In this document: positions 19,062-29,705 of the stretch, in pieces
How positions within the stretch are numbered: the stretch's first letter is position 1
How the letters are laid out: every line of letters starts with the position of its first letter
NCBI RefSeq assembly: GCF_013409045.1
Contig: NZ_JACCBT010000001.1
Location: forward strand, 2,356,001-2,420,000
DNA: 64,000 nt
Direction: 5' to 3'
From: Actinomadura citrea
GTDB lineage: Bacteria > Actinomycetota > Actinomycetes > Streptosporangiales > Streptosporangiaceae
Notes under the pieces: generated by a model
The model's input: only the letters and a program-made list of their open reading frames with translations
What the model was told of the DNA's origin: nothing
Database searches by the model: none
Program-made: the position numbers and the translations under genes

Positions 19062-20257
19062 GCTTCGAGGAGATGTGGGCGGAGCTGCTGCCGGTCGGGC
19101 GGGACGCCGCGACCGGCGGCTACCACCGGTTCGCGTGGACGCCGCCGGAGCTGGAGTGCCGCGCCTGGTTCGCCGACGAGGCGCGCCGCCGCGACCTCGA
19201 GACCGAGCACGACCCCAACGGGAACATGGTCGCCTGGTGGTACCCGGAGGACGGGTCCCGCACGGGCGCCGTCCTGACCGGCAGCCACCTCGACTCCGTG
19301 CCCGGCGGGGGAGCGTTCGACGGGCCGCTCGGCATCGTGTCGGCGTTCGCGGCGGTCGACCGGCTCCGCGAGCGCGGCGTCCGGCCCGCGCGGCCGATCG
19401 GGATCGGGGCGTTCGCCGAGGAGGAGGGCGCCCGGTTCGGGGTGGCGTGCCTCGGCTCCCGGCTGCTGGCCGGGGCGATCGACCCGGCCCGGGCGCGCGG
19501 CCTCACCGACGCGGACGGGCACACGTTCGCCGAGGTCGTCCACAACGCCGGGCTCGACCCGCACGCGATCGGCCCGGACGAGGACCTGCTCGGCCGGATC
19601 GCCTGCTTCGTCGAGCTCCATGTCGAGCAGGGCCGGGCGCTGGAGGAACCGGTCGGCGTGGCCGCCGCGATCGTGCCGCACGGCCGGTGGCGGTTCGACT
19701 TCGCGGGCGAGGGCAACCACGCCGGGACGACGGGGCTGCCCGACCGGCGCGACCCGATGCTGCCGTTCGCGCAGATGGTCATCGCCGCGCGGGAGGCCGC
19801 CGAGCGCAACGGGACCGTCGCGACGGTCGGGAAGGTCAGGGTCGAGCCGAACGGCGTCAACGCGATCCCGTCGGCGGTCACCGCCTGGCTGGACGCCCGG
19901 GGCCCCGCCGACGACGCCGTCCGCCGGACCGTGCTGGAGATCGACGAGGCCGCGCGGGTCGTGGCGCGCCCGCACCGGGTGAGCGTCGACCTCGCGGAGG
20001 AGTCCTACACCGAGATCGTCGACTTCGACCTGGCGCTGCGCGACCGGGTCCGCGCGGCGCTCGGGGGCGTCCCCGTCCTGCCGACCGGCGCGGGCCACGA
20101 CGCGGGCGTCCTGTCGGCGCGGCTGCCGACCGCGATGCTGTTCGTGCGGAACCCGACCGGGGTGTCGCACGCGCCCGAGGAGTTCGCCGAGCCGGCCGAC
20201 CGCCTGGCCGGAGTCGAGGCCCTCGCCGCGGTACTGGACGACCTGGCGCGCGGGTAG
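19058..20257 (+). CDS. M20-family amidohydrolase, candidate N-formylglutamate deformylase
   Basis: 399 residues. Zn-dependent M20/allantoate-amidohydrolase type: [19 protein letters not shown] gives the first metal His and bridging Asp, EEEGARFG the general-base Glu pair, [11 protein letters not shown] a further metal His, and the terminal [18 protein letters not shown] region closes the site. Homologues are usually called allantoate amidohydrolase or N-carbamoyl-amino-acid hydrolase, but no purine genes are here. It lies inside the hut operon between hutU and hutF, and no HutG-type deformylase is present, so hydrolysis of N-formyl-L-glutamate is the most economical role (inference). Confidence 0.88.
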
Positions 20258-20267
20258 GGAGACCGGT

Positions 20268-21638
20268 ATGCAGTGGCATGCCCAGTTCGCCTGGCTAGGC
20301 GACGGCGTCGCGGCCGACGTGCTCATCGAGTCCGACGGCGAGCGGATCGCCGGCATCACCCCCCGGGTCCCGGCGCCGGCGGGCGTCCGGCACCTGCCCG
20401 GCCTGACCCTGCCGGGCCTCGCCAACGCCCACTCCCACGCGTTCCACCGGGCGCTGCGCTCCCGCGTCCAGGCGCACTCCGGGACGTTCTGGACGTGGCG
20501 CGAGCAGATGTACCAGGTCGCCGACCGGCTCGACCCGGGCTCCTACCGCGCGCTCGCGACCGCGGTGTTCGCCGAGATGGCCCTCGCGGGGATCAGCTGC
20601 GTCGGCGAGTTCCACTACCTGCACCACCGGCCGGGCGGCGCCCCGTACGGGGACCCGAACGCGATGGGCGAGGCGCTGATCGCCGCCGCGTCCGACGCGG
20701 GCATCCGCATCACCCTCCTCGACACCTGCTACCTGACCGGCGGCATCGGCCGGCCGCTCGCCGGGCCTCAGCTGCGGTTCGGGGACGGCACCGCCGGGAA
20801 CTGGGCGCGGCGCGTCGACAGCCTGCACGAGCAGACCGGCAAGGCGGAACGGCGCCACGCCCGCGTCGGCGCCGCGATCCACTCCGTCCGGGCCGTGCCG
20901 CGCGAGCAGCTGCGCGCCGTCGCCGCGTGGGCGCGGGAGCACCGCGCGCCGCTGCACGTCCACCTGTCCGAGCAGCCCGCCGAGAACCAGGACTGCCTGG
21001 ACGCCTACGGCATGACGCCGACCCGCCTGCTGGCCGAGGCCGGGGCGCTCGGCGCGCTCACCACGGCCGTGCACGCGACGCACCTCTGCGAGGACGACAT
21101 CGGCCTGCTCGGGACGACGATGACCGGCGTGTGCATGTGCCCGACCACCGAGCGGGACCTCGCCGACGGCATCGGCCCCGCCCGCGGCCTGGCGGACGCC
21201 GGCTCCCCGATCTGCCTCGGCTCCGACCAGCACGCCGTCGTCGACCTGTTCGAGGAGGCCCGCGCGGTCGAGCTGGACGAGCGGCTCCGCACCCGCGCCC
21301 GGGGCCACTGGACGGCCGGGGAACTGCTCGCCGCCGCCACGTCCAACGGCCACTACGGCCTCGGCTGGCCCGAGGCGGGACGGCTGGAGCCCGGCGCCTA
21401 CGCCGACCTCGTCACCGTCGCCCTCGACTCGGTCCGCACCGCCGGCGCGGGCCCGGACCACGCCGCCGAGGCCGCGGTGTTCGCCGCCACCGCCGCGGAC
21501 GTGCGGCACGTCGTCGTCTCCGGCCGCCAGGTCGTCCAGGACGGCCGCCACCTGCTGGTCGAGGACGTCCCCGCCGCGCTGGCCCGCTCCATCGCCGCCG
21601 TCACCGCCGACCCGCCCCGTGAGATCCTGCGCCGATGA
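20268..21638 (+). CDS. hutF: Formimidoylglutamate deiminase
   Basis: 456 residues, an amidohydrolase-superfamily enzyme that removes ammonia from N-formimino-L-glutamate to give N-formyl-L-glutamate. Metal ligands: HSHAFHR (HxH), the [11 protein letters not shown]is, and the Asp in [20 protein letters not shown] is a HutF family signature. It sits 10 bp after the M20 gene and its TGA overlaps the hutI ATG. Its presence shows that this organism uses the five-enzyme pathway through formylglutamate rather than the formamide-releasing HutG route. Confidence 0.95.
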   Translation: MQWHAQFAWLGDGVAADVLIESDGERIAGITPRVPAPAGVRHLPGLTLPGLANAHSHAFHRALRSRVQAHSGTFWTWREQMYQVADRLDPGSYRALATAVFAEMALAGISCVGEFHYLHHRPGGAPYGDPNAMGEALIAAASDAGIRITLLDTCYLTGGIGRPLAGPQLRFGDGTAGNWARRVDSLHEQTGKAERRHARVGAAIHSVRAVPREQLRAVAAWAREHRAPLHVHLSEQPAENQDCLDAYGMTPTRLLAEAGALGALTTAVHATHLCEDDIGLLGTTMTGVCMCPTTERDLADGIGPARGLADAGSPICLGSDQHAVVDLFEEARAVELDERLRTRARGHWTAGELLAAATSNGHYGLGWPEAGRLEPGAYADLVTVALDSVRTAGAGPDHAAEAAVFAATAADVRHVVVSGRQVVQDGRHLLVEDVPAALARSIAAVTADPPREILRR

Positions 21639-22807
21639 GCACGGTCATCACCAACATCGGAGAGCTCGTCACCAACGACCCCGCCGCGGGCGGCGGCCTG
21701 GCCGTCGTCCGCGACGCCGCACTGGTGATCGAGGACGGCGCGGTCGCGTGGACGGGCCCGGCGTCCGCCGCCCCCGCCGCGGACGAGTCGTTCGACGCCG
21801 CCGGGCGGGCGGTGCTGCCCGGCTTCGTGGACTCCCACGCCCACCTGGTCTTCGCCGGCGAGCGCGCCGAGGAGTTCGCCGCCCGGATGAACGGCGAGAA
21901 GTACGCCGCGGGCGGCATCCGCACCACCGTCGAGCGCACCCGCGCCGCGTCCGACGACGACCTGCGCGCCAACGTGCGCCGCCTCGTGCACGAGATGGCC
22001 CGGCAGGGCGTGACGACGGTCGAGTGCAAGTCCGGCTACGGCCTCACGGTCGACCAGGAGGCGCGCGCCGTCCGCATCGCCGCCGAGTACGCCGACGAGG
22101 TCACCTACCTGGGCGCCCACGTCGTCCCCGCCGAGTACGCGGGCGACGCCGCCGGGTACGCGCACCTCGCCGCCACCGACATGCTCGCCGCCTGCGCCCC
22201 GCACGCCCGCTGGGTGGACGTCTTCTGCGAGGAGGGCGCCTTCGACGCCGACCAGGCCCGGGAGGTCCTCACGGCGGGCGTCAAGGCGGGCCTGTCGCCG
22301 CGCCTCCACGCGAACCAGCTCACGCAGGGGCCCGCCGTGCGGCTCGCGGTCGAGCTGGAGGCCGCGTCCGCCGACCACTGCACGTTCCTCGGCGACGCCG
22401 ACGTGGACGCTCTGGCGTCGTCCCGGACGGTCGCGACGCTCCTGCCCGGCGTCGAGTTCTCCACCCGCCAGCCCTACCCGGACGCCCGCCGCCTCCTGGA
22501 CGCCGGAGCCACCGTCGCCCTCGCCACCGACTGCAACCCCGGGTCCTGCTACAGCTCCAGCATGGCGTTCTGCATCGCCGTGGCCGTCCGGGACATGCGC
22601 ATGACGCCCGCCGAGGCCGTCTGGTCGGCGACCGCGGGCGGCGCCCGCGCCCTGCGCCGCACCGACGTGGGGCACCTGTCACCGGGCGCCCGCGCCGACG
22701 TCCACGTCCTGGACGCCCCGTCCCACATCCACCTCGCCTACCGGCCGGGCGTGCCTCTGACACACGCCGTGTGGAAGCACGGGCGCCGGGTAAAGGGCCT
22801 CCTGTAG
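21635..22807 (+). CDS. hutI: Imidazolonepropionase
   Basis: 390 residues. It hydrolyses 4-imidazolone-5-propionate to N-formimino-L-glutamate. Amidohydrolase metal motif [20 protein letters not shown], catalytic and metal His in [10 protein letters not shown] and LHANQL, and the metal Asp in [10 protein letters not shown], all family typical. Last gene of the hut operon, translationally coupled to hutF by ATGA. Confidence 0.96.
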   Translation: MSTVITNIGELVTNDPAAGGGLAVVRDAALVIEDGAVAWTGPASAAPAADESFDAAGRAVLPGFVDSHAHLVFAGERAEEFAARMNGEKYAAGGIRTTVERTRAASDDDLRANVRRLVHEMARQGVTTVECKSGYGLTVDQEARAVRIAAEYADEVTYLGAHVVPAEYAGDAAGYAHLAATDMLAACAPHARWVDVFCEEGAFDADQAREVLTAGVKAGLSPRLHANQLTQGPAVRLAVELEAASADHCTFLGDADVDALASSRTVATLLPGVEFSTRQPYPDARRLLDAGATVALATDCNPGSCYSSSMAFCIAVAVRDMRMTPAEAVWSATAGGARALRRTDVGHLSPGARADVHVLDAPSHIHLAYRPGVPLTHAVWKHGRRVKGLL

Positions 22808-22827
22808 TCGACTGTGGAGGCCCCTAG

Positions 22828-23364
22828 ATGGCGGAGTTCCTGACGGACATCAAGACCCTGCGCGAACGTGCTCGGCAGGAGATCGACAAAGGCCCGATCA
22901 CCGAGGCGTACGGCGCGGACGTCGAGCGCGTGATCCAGGTCTGCAACGAGGCCCTGGCCACGGAGATCGTGTGCGTGCTGCGGTACAAGCGGCACTACTA
23001 CACGGCCACCGGAATCCACGCCGAGACCGTCGCGAGCGAGTTCCTCCAGCACGCGGCCGAGGAGCAGCAGCACGCCGACATGCTGGCCGAGCGGATCGTC
23101 CAGCTCGGCGGCGAGCCCGACTTCTCCCCGGACACCCTCACCACCCGCGCCCACGCCGAGTACAACGCCAGCCTCGACCTCGTCGAGATGCTCAAGGAGG
23201 ACCTGGTGGCGGAGCGGATCGCCATCGCGTCCTACACCGAGATCATCCAGTGGCTCGGCGACGGCGACCCCACCACCAAGCGCGTCTTCGAGCAGATCCT
23301 CGCGCAGGAGGAGGAGCACGCCGACGACCTGCGCGGCTTCCTGGAGCGCTTCCCGAAGTCCTAG
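22828..23364 (+). CDS. Ferritin-like diiron protein (bacterioferritin/Dps-related)
   Basis: 178 residues forming a four-helix bundle. Iron-ligand patterns: ALATEIVCVLRYKRHYY, AAEEQQHADMLAERI (ExxH), DLVAERIAIASYTEII and AQEEEHADDL (ExxH). This is the bacterioferritin-like family common in actinomycetes and proteobacteria; it probably stores iron or detoxifies peroxide in the cytoplasm. The heme-ligand Met of classical Bfr is not obvious. Separated from hutI by 20 bp, so it may be read through. Its 3' end overlaps the convergent flavin reductase by 4 bp. Confidence 0.88.
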   Translation: MAEFLTDIKTLRERARQEIDKGPITEAYGADVERVIQVCNEALATEIVCVLRYKRHYYTATGIHAETVASEFLQHAAEEQQHADMLAERIVQLGGEPDFSPDTLTTRAHAEYNASLDLVEMLKEDLVAERIAIASYTEIIQWLGDGDPTTKRVFEQILAQEEEHADDLRGFLERFPKS

Positions 23365-23840
23365 CCGGGCAGATAGCGCCGGGCGGCCCTCACCAGGGGG
23401 GTCCGCCCGGCGCTGACGTAGTCGGTCGAGACGATCTCGGCGACGAAGAGGGTGTGGTCGCCCGCCTCGACGATCTGGCGGGTCTCGCACTCCAGGGCCG
23501 AGACGCCCGTGTCGGGGACGAGGGCGCCGGAGTGCTCGCCGCGGTGGTGGGGTTCGCTCGCCAGCAGGATGCGGGCGCTCGGCCGTCCCTCGGAGGCGAA
23601 CCGGCCGGCCAGGGCGCGCTGGGACGCGGACAGGATCGTCGCCGCCCAGCGCGGGCGCCGGCGCAGCACCTCGGTGAGGTAGGACGAGGACGCCACGCTC
23701 GCCAGCACCAGCGGGGGATCCAGCGACACCGACATGAACGAGGTGATCGTGGTGCCGAGGTCGTCCCGGCCGTCGCGGACGGTCAGCACGACCACTCCGG
23801 TGGCGAAGCCCGCGACGGCCTCGACGAAGTCGGCGCTCAG
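23361..23840 (-). CDS. Flavin reductase family protein
   Basis: 159 residues if translation starts at CTG 23840, which overlaps the sppA stop (CTGA). That start gives a normal family N terminus (SADFVEAVAGFATGVVVLT). No ATG, GTG or TTG lies in a sensible place; the first in-frame GTG is inside the first beta strand. The domain has the FMN-binding region TTITSFMSVSLDPPLVLASVA and the family's C-terminal GDHTLFVAEIV. It reduces free flavin with NAD(P)H, often for a two-component monooxygenase, but none is adjacent. Co-transcribed with sppA. Confidence 0.82.
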   Translation of the reverse strand: MSADFVEAVAGFATGVVVLTVRDGRDDLGTTITSFMSVSLDPPLVLASVASSSYLTEVLRRRPRWAATILSASQRALAGRFASEGRPSARILLASEPHHRGEHSGALVPDTGVSALECETRQIVEAGDHTLFVAEIVSTDYVSAGRTPLVRAARRYLPG

Positions 23841-25540
23841 CGGATCTCCCAGGCTCCGGGCAGGGTGAGCGGGCCCGCGGAGGGCAGGCCGAGGCGCGCG
23901 GCGACCCCGCCGAGGGAGCCCCACCCGTCGAAGCGCGCGGACGCGGCGGTGCGGTCCTCGCTGGACTCCGGCGGGCGCAGCCGCTCCAGCGGCGAGGTGT
24001 GCGGGTAGATGCGGACCGGCGCGTCGGAGGCCATGCCCGCCTTCTTGCGGGCGAGGTCCAGGGCCAGGTCGATGCCGCCGAGCTCGTCGACGAGGCCGCG
24101 CTCGCGCGCGTCCGCGCCCGTCCAGACCCGGCCCCGGGCCAGTTCGTGGACGCGGTCGCGGGACAGGTCGCGGCCCTCGGCGACCTTCGCGGTGAAGTCG
24201 TCGTAGATCCTGTCGAGGGAGGCGTTGACGCGCTCCCACTCGGAGTCGCTGAAGTCCTTGGTGGCGCTGAACATGCGGGCGTGGTCGCCGTCGGCGACCG
24301 AGCCGAGGCCGACGCCGACCCGCTCCAGCAGGTCGTTCACCACGGCCTTGCCGACCACGACGCCGATCGAGCCGGTGATGGTGCCGGGCTGCGCGACGAT
24401 CGTGTCGGCGGCCATCGAGACGTAGTAGCCGCCGGACGCGGCGACGTTGCCCATGGAGACGATCACGGGCTTGCCGGCGCGGCGGGCGAGGACGACCTCG
24501 CGCCAGATCGAGTCGGAGGCGACGGCGGAGCCGCCCGGGCTGTTGACGCGGAACACGATCGCCTTGACCCGGTCGTCCTTCACGGCGGCGCGGAACGCGG
24601 CGCCGATCGTGTCCGAGCCCATCGCGGGCCCGGAGTTCGGGAGCGGGCCGCCCCGGCCGCTGCGGCCGAGCCGGATCGGGCCCTGCCCGTTGACGAACGC
24701 GACGACGTCCTGCCTGCCGGGCTGCGGGAGGCGGTTCGCCAGTCCGTGCGCGCGGTTGTAGCGGGAGACGTAGCGCAGCTGCGCCTCCTGGCCGAACTCC
24801 TCGCGCAGGGCGCCGTAGATCTCGTCGCGGTAGGCGAGGCCGTCGACGAGGCCCTCCTCCAGCGCCTCGGCGGCCAGCAGCGGACCGCGGTCGGTGAGCT
24901 CGCGGACCTTCTCCTCCGGCAGGCCGCGCGAACCGGCGATCCCGGCGGTGATCTGTTCGCCGAGCGAGGTGACGAGGCGCTGCGACGACTCCTCGTGCTC
25001 GGGCGTGTAGGTCTTCTCCATGAACGTGTTCGCCATGGTCTTGTACTCGTAGCGCTTGGCGAACCGCGGCCGGACGCCCGCCTTCTCCAGCGCGCCGGCG
25101 AAGAACGGCTCCTCGATCGCGATGCCGGTGAGCCCCACCTCGCCGGTGGGCTGCAGGTAGACCTTGTCGAACCCGGTGGCCAGGTAGAACGGGACGGTGC
25201 CGCGGCCTCCCTCGCCGAACGTCTCGGCCCAGGCGACGGTGTGCTTGCCCGCGTCCCGCAGGCCCTGCACCGCCTCGCGCAGCTCCTGCGCGAGCGCCAG
25301 CCCGACGGTGCCGCTGACCTTCACGACGAGGGCGCGCACCCGGCTGTCGGAGCGGGCGCGGCGCAACCCGTCCAGGACGTCCCGCAGGCCCGGCCGGCGC
25401 ATGGACAGGAACGCCGAGACGGGGTCGGCCGGCGCGGTCTCGACGATGCCCTCGGTGAGGTCGAGTTCGAGGATCAGCGGGGCCGTCCGCCGGTCGCGGG
25501 CCTGTTTGATCACGTTGACGACTGTGCCGGGATCCACCAT
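23837..25540 (-). CDS. sppA: Signal peptide peptidase SppA, 67-kDa type
   Basis: 567 residues, tandem S49 domains. The N-terminal half carries the catalytic Lys in EYKTMANTFMEKTYT, and the C-terminal half the nucleophile Ser in GNVAASGGYYVSMAAD, with NSPGGSAVASD before it and GTITGSIGV after it. It digests cleaved signal peptides. Unlike E. coli SppA, no N-terminal transmembrane anchor is seen (MVDPGTVVNVIKQARDR), so it may be cytoplasmic or peripherally bound. A TAGGCT box ends 6 nt before the ATG, suggesting a leaderless mRNA. Confidence 0.93.
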   Translation of the reverse strand: MVDPGTVVNVIKQARDRRTAPLILELDLTEGIVETAPADPVSAFLSMRRPGLRDVLDGLRRARSDSRVRALVVKVSGTVGLALAQELREAVQGLRDAGKHTVAWAETFGEGGRGTVPFYLATGFDKVYLQPTGEVGLTGIAIEEPFFAGALEKAGVRPRFAKRYEYKTMANTFMEKTYTPEHEESSQRLVTSLGEQITAGIAGSRGLPEEKVRELTDRGPLLAAEALEEGLVDGLAYRDEIYGALREEFGQEAQLRYVSRYNRAHGLANRLPQPGRQDVVAFVNGQGPIRLGRSGRGGPLPNSGPAMGSDTIGAAFRAAVKDDRVKAIVFRVNSPGGSAVASDSIWREVVLARRAGKPVIVSMGNVAASGGYYVSMAADTIVAQPGTITGSIGVVVGKAVVNDLLERVGVGLGSVADGDHARMFSATKDFSDSEWERVNASLDRIYDDFTAKVAEGRDLSRDRVHELARGRVWTGADARERGLVDELGGIDLALDLARKKAGMASDAPVRIYPHTSPLERLRPPESSEDRTAASARFDGWGSLGGVAARLGLPSAGPLTLPGAWEIR

Positions 25541-25610
25541 GGCCCCAGCCTATGCGTTCGCCGCGCGCCGTTCCCGCGCCCCGGCCGGGCCGGCGCCGGG
25601 CGGGGACGGG

Positions 25611-26159
25611 TCAGCGCGCGAACGCCTTGTTGGGGATCACGCTGGCCGACGCCTGGGCGACCGGGCGGCCGCGCCCGTCGGCGACCACGGCGTTGGAGAC
25701 CATGCGGGTGGCGCCGGGGTGCACGCACGTCCCGGTCACCGTGTAGGCCTCGCCCGCCCGGACGCCGCGCAGGTAGTCGACGTTCAGGTTGAGCGTGAGC
25801 ATCGGCATGAAGCGCTCGCAGGTGCTGCTCGCCGCGAGGCAGACCGCGTTGTCGAGGATCATCGCGATGTAGCCGCCGTGCACGGTGCCGCCGGGGTTGC
25901 AGAGCCGCTCGCCCGGCGTCCACGCGAGGGAGACCCGGCCCGGTTCGGCGGAGGCGACGTCCTGCCCGATGTAGTCGTTGATGTCGGAGATCTGCGGAAA
26001 CCGTCCATCCGCCATCGCCTGGATCAGCTCGGCGCCCGACAGGGTGTTCCACAGGTCGGCGGCCTCCTGGAGGGCCCCGGCTTCCTGAGGGTCCTCCTGA
26101 GAGGCCTTCCATAGGGCCTGCGGGGTCGCCTCGACGCTCAACTCGCACTCCCTGATCAC
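25611..26159 (-). CDS. PaaI-type hotdog-fold thioesterase
   Basis: 182 residues from GTG 26159. The hotdog domain occupies the last 130 residues: NPGGTVHGGYIAMILDNAVCLAA is the thioesterase helix motif (HGG followed by the catalytic Asp), and YLRGVRAGEAYTVTG plus ASVIPNK complete the fold. It is likely to hydrolyse acyl- or aryl-CoA. The first 60 residues are an extra helical region without a recognised domain. The start is the least certain part; longer frames read upstream to 26285. Confidence 0.82.
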   Translation of the reverse strand: MIRECELSVEATPQALWKASQEDPQEAGALQEAADLWNTLSGAELIQAMADGRFPQISDINDYIGQDVASAEPGRVSLAWTPGERLCNPGGTVHGGYIAMILDNAVCLAASSTCERFMPMLTLNLNVDYLRGVRAGEAYTVTGTCVHPGATRMVSNAVVADGRGRPVAQASASVIPNKAFAR

Positions 26160-26241
26160 GGTGACCTCCGAATGGTATTCGGCGAGGCGGGTGAGGGCAC
26201 TGTGCCCTTCGTCACGAGTCCGCGGCGCTATCGTCGGACGC

Positions 26242-27099
26242 ATGGGAGACGGCGACGGCTGGGCCAGTTGCGGCCTGGGGCACACGCACTGGGGGCGGTT
26301 CGGCGCCGCGGGCCTGCTGGCCTACCACCGCGACTCCTCCGGTCAGGTGTGGGTGCTGCTCCAGCAGCGCGCGTGGTGGGGGCTCGGCGGCGGGACGTGG
26401 GGCATGTTCGGCGGCGCGCTGCACAGCCACGAGGACGTCGTCACCGGCGCGCTGCGCGAGACGTCCGAGGAATGCACGCTCGACACGGGAACCGTCCGCG
26501 TCCACGGGACGAGCGTGGAGGACCACGGCGGATGGTCGTTCACCTCCGTCGTGGGCTCGCTGCCGGAGCGCGCGCGGGTGCTGCCCGCGTCGCGCGAGAC
26601 GCGCAGGGCCGAATGGGTGCGCGCGGAAGAGGTCACCGACCGCAAGCTGTTCGAGCCGTTCGCGCGTTGCTGGCCCCGCGTGCAGGAAGCGATGCGGGGG
26701 GTCGTCCTCGTCGTGGACGCGGCGAACGTCGTGGGCGCCCGCGCCGACGGCTGGTGGAAGGACAGGGCGGGCGCGAACGCGCGGCTCCGCGACGACCTGA
26801 AACGCCTGGACGGCGGCGTGCACGGCCTGCCGGACGGCCTCTACCCCTACGACCGCTGCTTCCCGGAGGTCGTCCTCGTCGTCGAGGGCGCGGCGCGGGG
26901 CGTCGCCGACGAGCCGGTCGACGGCCTGCGGGTCGTGGCCGCGCCCGGCAGCGGCGACGACACGATCGTCGACCTCGTGCGGCAGGGCGACCCGGGCAAG
27001 GCCCACCTGGTGGTGACGGCCGACCGGGAGCTGCGCGCCCGCTGCGCGGAGGCGGGCGCCGCCGTCACCGGTCCCCGCTGGCTGCTCGAACGCCTCTAG
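26242..27099 (+). CDS. NUDIX hydrolase fused to a NYN/PIN-like domain
   Basis: 285 residues. ATG 26242 follows TATCGT by 7 nt, a leaderless arrangement. Residues about 10-145 form a NUDIX domain: the Nudix box is GGALHSHEDVVTGALRETSEECTL (GX5EX7REUXEEXGU pattern with HS at the start). Residues about 150-285 match the actinobacterial NYN/PIN-like nuclease family: VVLVVDAANVVGARADGWWKDRAGANARL, then VVLVVEGAARGV, APGSGDDTIVDLV and LVVTADRELRARC, which supply the acidic cluster. The two parts are usually separate proteins. A role in RNA or nucleotide turnover is inference. Confidence 0.88.
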   Translation: MGDGDGWASCGLGHTHWGRFGAAGLLAYHRDSSGQVWVLLQQRAWWGLGGGTWGMFGGALHSHEDVVTGALRETSEECTLDTGTVRVHGTSVEDHGGWSFTSVVGSLPERARVLPASRETRRAEWVRAEEVTDRKLFEPFARCWPRVQEAMRGVVLVVDAANVVGARADGWWKDRAGANARLRDDLKRLDGGVHGLPDGLYPYDRCFPEVVLVVEGAARGVADEPVDGLRVVAAPGSGDDTIVDLVRQGDPGKAHLVVTADRELRARCAEAGAAVTGPRWLLERL

Positions 27100-27113
27100 A
27101 TCTTCAGGCGGGC

Positions 27114-27464
27114 TCAGTTCTCCACGCGGTGGCCGGCGCCGCGCAGCGCCTCCGCCGCCTGCTCCGACCGGTGCTCCGGGACGAGCACGAGGTCGGAGTG
27201 GTAGGTCGAGGCGACGAAGACGGGCACCCCGGCCTCGGCCAGCGGCCCCACGATCCCGGCGAGCACGCCGGGCAGGTCGAGGCCGTGCGCCGTGTCGCCG
27301 TAGAAGCCGACCCACCGCTCCGTCTCGGCGAACGGTGAGGCGTCCCGGATCACGGTGAGGCCCTCGGGGGCGCGTACGAGCGCGACCCACTCGTCGTCCT
27401 CCGGGAGCGTCGCGTGCGGAAGGTGCTCCACCATGAACTGACCGGGGACGATGTGCAGGCGCAT
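27114..27464 (-). CDS. ACT domain-containing protein
   Basis: 116 residues. The C-terminal 65 residues have the ACT layout seen in the CASTOR/ACT_7 type: ERWVGFYGDTAHGLDLPGVLAGIVGPLAEAGVPVFVASTYHSDLVLVPEHRSEQAAEALRGAG. It probably senses an amino acid. It lies 9 bp upstream of glgB on the same strand and converges with the NUDIX gene. Confidence 0.8.
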   Translation of the reverse strand: MRLHIVPGQFMVEHLPHATLPEDDEWVALVRAPEGLTVIRDASPFAETERWVGFYGDTAHGLDLPGVLAGIVGPLAEAGVPVFVASTYHSDLVLVPEHRSEQAAEALRGAGHRVEN

Positions 27465-27473
27465 CCCCTCACC

Positions 27474-29705
27474 CTATTCAGGGACGAGCCACACCGCCCC
27501 CAGGGGTGGGACGCGCATCTCCGCGGACGCGGGCAGCCCGTGCCACGGCTCCGGCGCGGCCTCGACCCGGCCGAGGTTGCCGACGCCGCTGCCGCCGTAC
27601 TCGTAGGCGTCGGTGTTGACGAGCTCGCGCCATCGGCCCGCCCGCGGGAGGCCCACCCGGTAGTTCTCGTGCGGGTTCCCGGCGAAGTTGACGACGCACG
27701 CGACGACGGGCGGTTCGGCGCCGTCCGGGGCCGTCCCGTACCGCAGGTAGGACAGGGTGTTGCCGCCCGCGTCGTTGCCGTCGATCCAGCGGAACCCGTC
27801 GTGGTCGCTGTCGCGCGTCCACAGCGCGGGCTCGTCCTTGTAGGCGTGGTTCAGGTCGCGGACGAGCTTCTGCAGCCCCAGGTGGTTGGCCCCCTCGGCG
27901 GCGTTGTCCAGCAGCCACCAGTCGAGCGGGCGCTCCTCCGCCCATTCGGCGCCCTGCCCGAACTCCTGCCCCATGAACAGCAGCTGCTTGCCGGGATGCG
28001 ACCACATGTAGGCGAGCAGCGACCGCAGCCCGGCGAACTGCTGCCAGGAGTCGCCCGGCATCTTGCTCAGCAGCGAGCCCTTGCCGTGGACGACCTCGTC
28101 GTGCGACAGCGGCAGGACGTAGTTCTCCGAGAACGCGTACACCAGCGAGAACGTGATCTCGTTGTGGTGGTAGTTCCGGAACACCGGCTCGTGGCGCAGG
28201 TATTCGAGCGTGTCGTGCATCCAGCCCATGTTCCACTTGAACCCGAACCCGAGCCCGCCGAGATGGGTCGGACGGGACACCCCGGGCCACGCCGTCGACT
28301 CCTCCGCGATCGTCATGACGCCGGGGTTGCGCTTGTAGACCGTCGCGTTCATCTCCTGGAGGAACGAGATGGCCTCCAGGTTCTCCCGCCCGCCGTAGAT
28401 GTTGGGCGTCCACTCGCCCTCGTTGCGCGAGTAGTCGAGATACAGCATCGAGGCGACGGCGTCCACGCGCAGCCCGTCGATGTGGAACTCCTCCAGCCAG
28501 AACGACGCGTTCGCCACCAGGAAGTTGCGGACCTCGGCGCGGCCGAAGTTGAACACGAGCGTCCCCCAGTCGGGGTGCTCGCCCCGCTGCGGATCGTCGT
28601 GCTCGTAGAGGGCGGTGCCGTCGAACCGGGCCAGCGCCCACTCGTCCTTGGGGAAGTGGGCGGGCACCCAGTCCATGATGACGCCGATACCGGCCTGGTG
28701 GAGGCGGTCGATGAGGTAGCGGAAGTCGTCGGGGTCGCCGAACCGCGCCGTGGGCGCGTAGTAGGACGTCACCTGGTAGCCCCAGGACGGGCCGTAGGGG
28801 TGCTCGGTGACCGGCAGCAGCTCCACGTGCGTGAAGCCCATGTCGCTGACGTACTGCGTCAGCTCCTCCGCCAGTTCCCGGTAGCCGAGCCCGGGACGCC
28901 ACGATCCGAGGTGCACCTCGTAGGCGCTCATGGGTTCGTGCAGCCAGTCGTGCTCCTTGCGCGAGTCCATCCACGCGCCGTCCTCCCACTCGTAGGAGGA
29001 GGTGAAGACGCGGGACGCCGTCGCGGGCGGGCACTCGGTGGCCTGCGCCATCGGGTCGGCCTTGGCGCGCCACACGCCGTCGGCCCCGAGGATCTCGTAC
29101 TTGTAGCGCGTGCCGTCGCCGACGCCCGGGACGAACAGCTCCCAGATGCCGGTGGAGCCGAGCGACCGCATCGGGTACGCGCGGCCGTCCCAGTGGTTGA
29201 AGTCGCCGACCACCCGCACGCCCCGCGCCGTCGGCGCCCACACCGCGAAGCCCGTCCCGGTCACGGTGCCGAGCGCGGAGGCGTAGGAGCGGACGCGGGC
29301 GCCGAGCGCGCGCCACAGCTCCTCGTGCCGCCCCTCGCCGATCAGGTGCAGGTCGAGCTCGCCGAGCGTCGGCAGGTGCCGGTAGGGGTCGTCCTGGATC
29401 GTCTCGATCCCGTCGCCGTAGGTGACGGCGAGCCGGTAGTCGGGGACGGCGAGGGGCGCCCGGTCCTTCTCGGGGCCCGCGAGCGACGAGCCGGCGGGCA
29501 GCGTCCCGGCGAACAGCCCCTGGTGGAAGTGCCGCAGGGGGTGCCGGTCGCCGTTCGGCAGGACGACCTCGACCTTCTCGGCGAGCGGGCGCAACGCCCG
29601 CACCGTCACCCCGTCCCGGCCGGGATGCGCCCCGAGGACACCGTGCGGATCATGGTGGTCGCCGCCGACGAGCCGATCGATCTCCGCGCGCGTCACCCGT
29701 GCCAT
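27474..29705 (-). CDS. glgB: 1,4-alpha-glucan branching enzyme
   Basis: 743 residues from ATG 29705 (GGGAGA about 10 nt upstream; an in-frame GTG at 29726 is an alternative). It makes alpha-1,6 branches in glycogen. N-terminal carbohydrate-binding modules ([38 protein letters not shown]) precede the GH13 barrel: nucleophile Asp in [17 protein letters not shown], acid Glu in [21 protein letters not shown] and FMGQEFGQ. It is read in the same direction as the ACT gene, and as glgE-treS-mak further upstream. In the GlgE pathway it branches the linear maltosyl chains. Confidence 0.97.
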   Translation of the reverse strand: MARVTRAEIDRLVGGDHHDPHGVLGAHPGRDGVTVRALRPLAEKVEVVLPNGDRHPLRHFHQGLFAGTLPAGSSLAGPEKDRAPLAVPDYRLAVTYGDGIETIQDDPYRHLPTLGELDLHLIGEGRHEELWRALGARVRSYASALGTVTGTGFAVWAPTARGVRVVGDFNHWDGRAYPMRSLGSTGIWELFVPGVGDGTRYKYEILGADGVWRAKADPMAQATECPPATASRVFTSSYEWEDGAWMDSRKEHDWLHEPMSAYEVHLGSWRPGLGYRELAEELTQYVSDMGFTHVELLPVTEHPYGPSWGYQVTSYYAPTARFGDPDDFRYLIDRLHQAGIGVIMDWVPAHFPKDEWALARFDGTALYEHDDPQRGEHPDWGTLVFNFGRAEVRNFLVANASFWLEEFHIDGLRVDAVASMLYLDYSRNEGEWTPNIYGGRENLEAISFLQEMNATVYKRNPGVMTIAEESTAWPGVSRPTHLGGLGFGFKWNMGWMHDTLEYLRHEPVFRNYHHNEITFSLVYAFSENYVLPLSHDEVVHGKGSLLSKMPGDSWQQFAGLRSLLAYMWSHPGKQLLFMGQEFGQGAEWAEERPLDWWLLDNAAEGANHLGLQKLVRDLNHAYKDEPALWTRDSDHDGFRWIDGNDAGGNTLSYLRYGTAPDGAEPPVVACVVNFAGNPHENYRVGLPRAGRWRELVNTDAYEYGGSGVGNLGRVEAAPEPWHGLPASAEMRVPPLGAVWLVPE

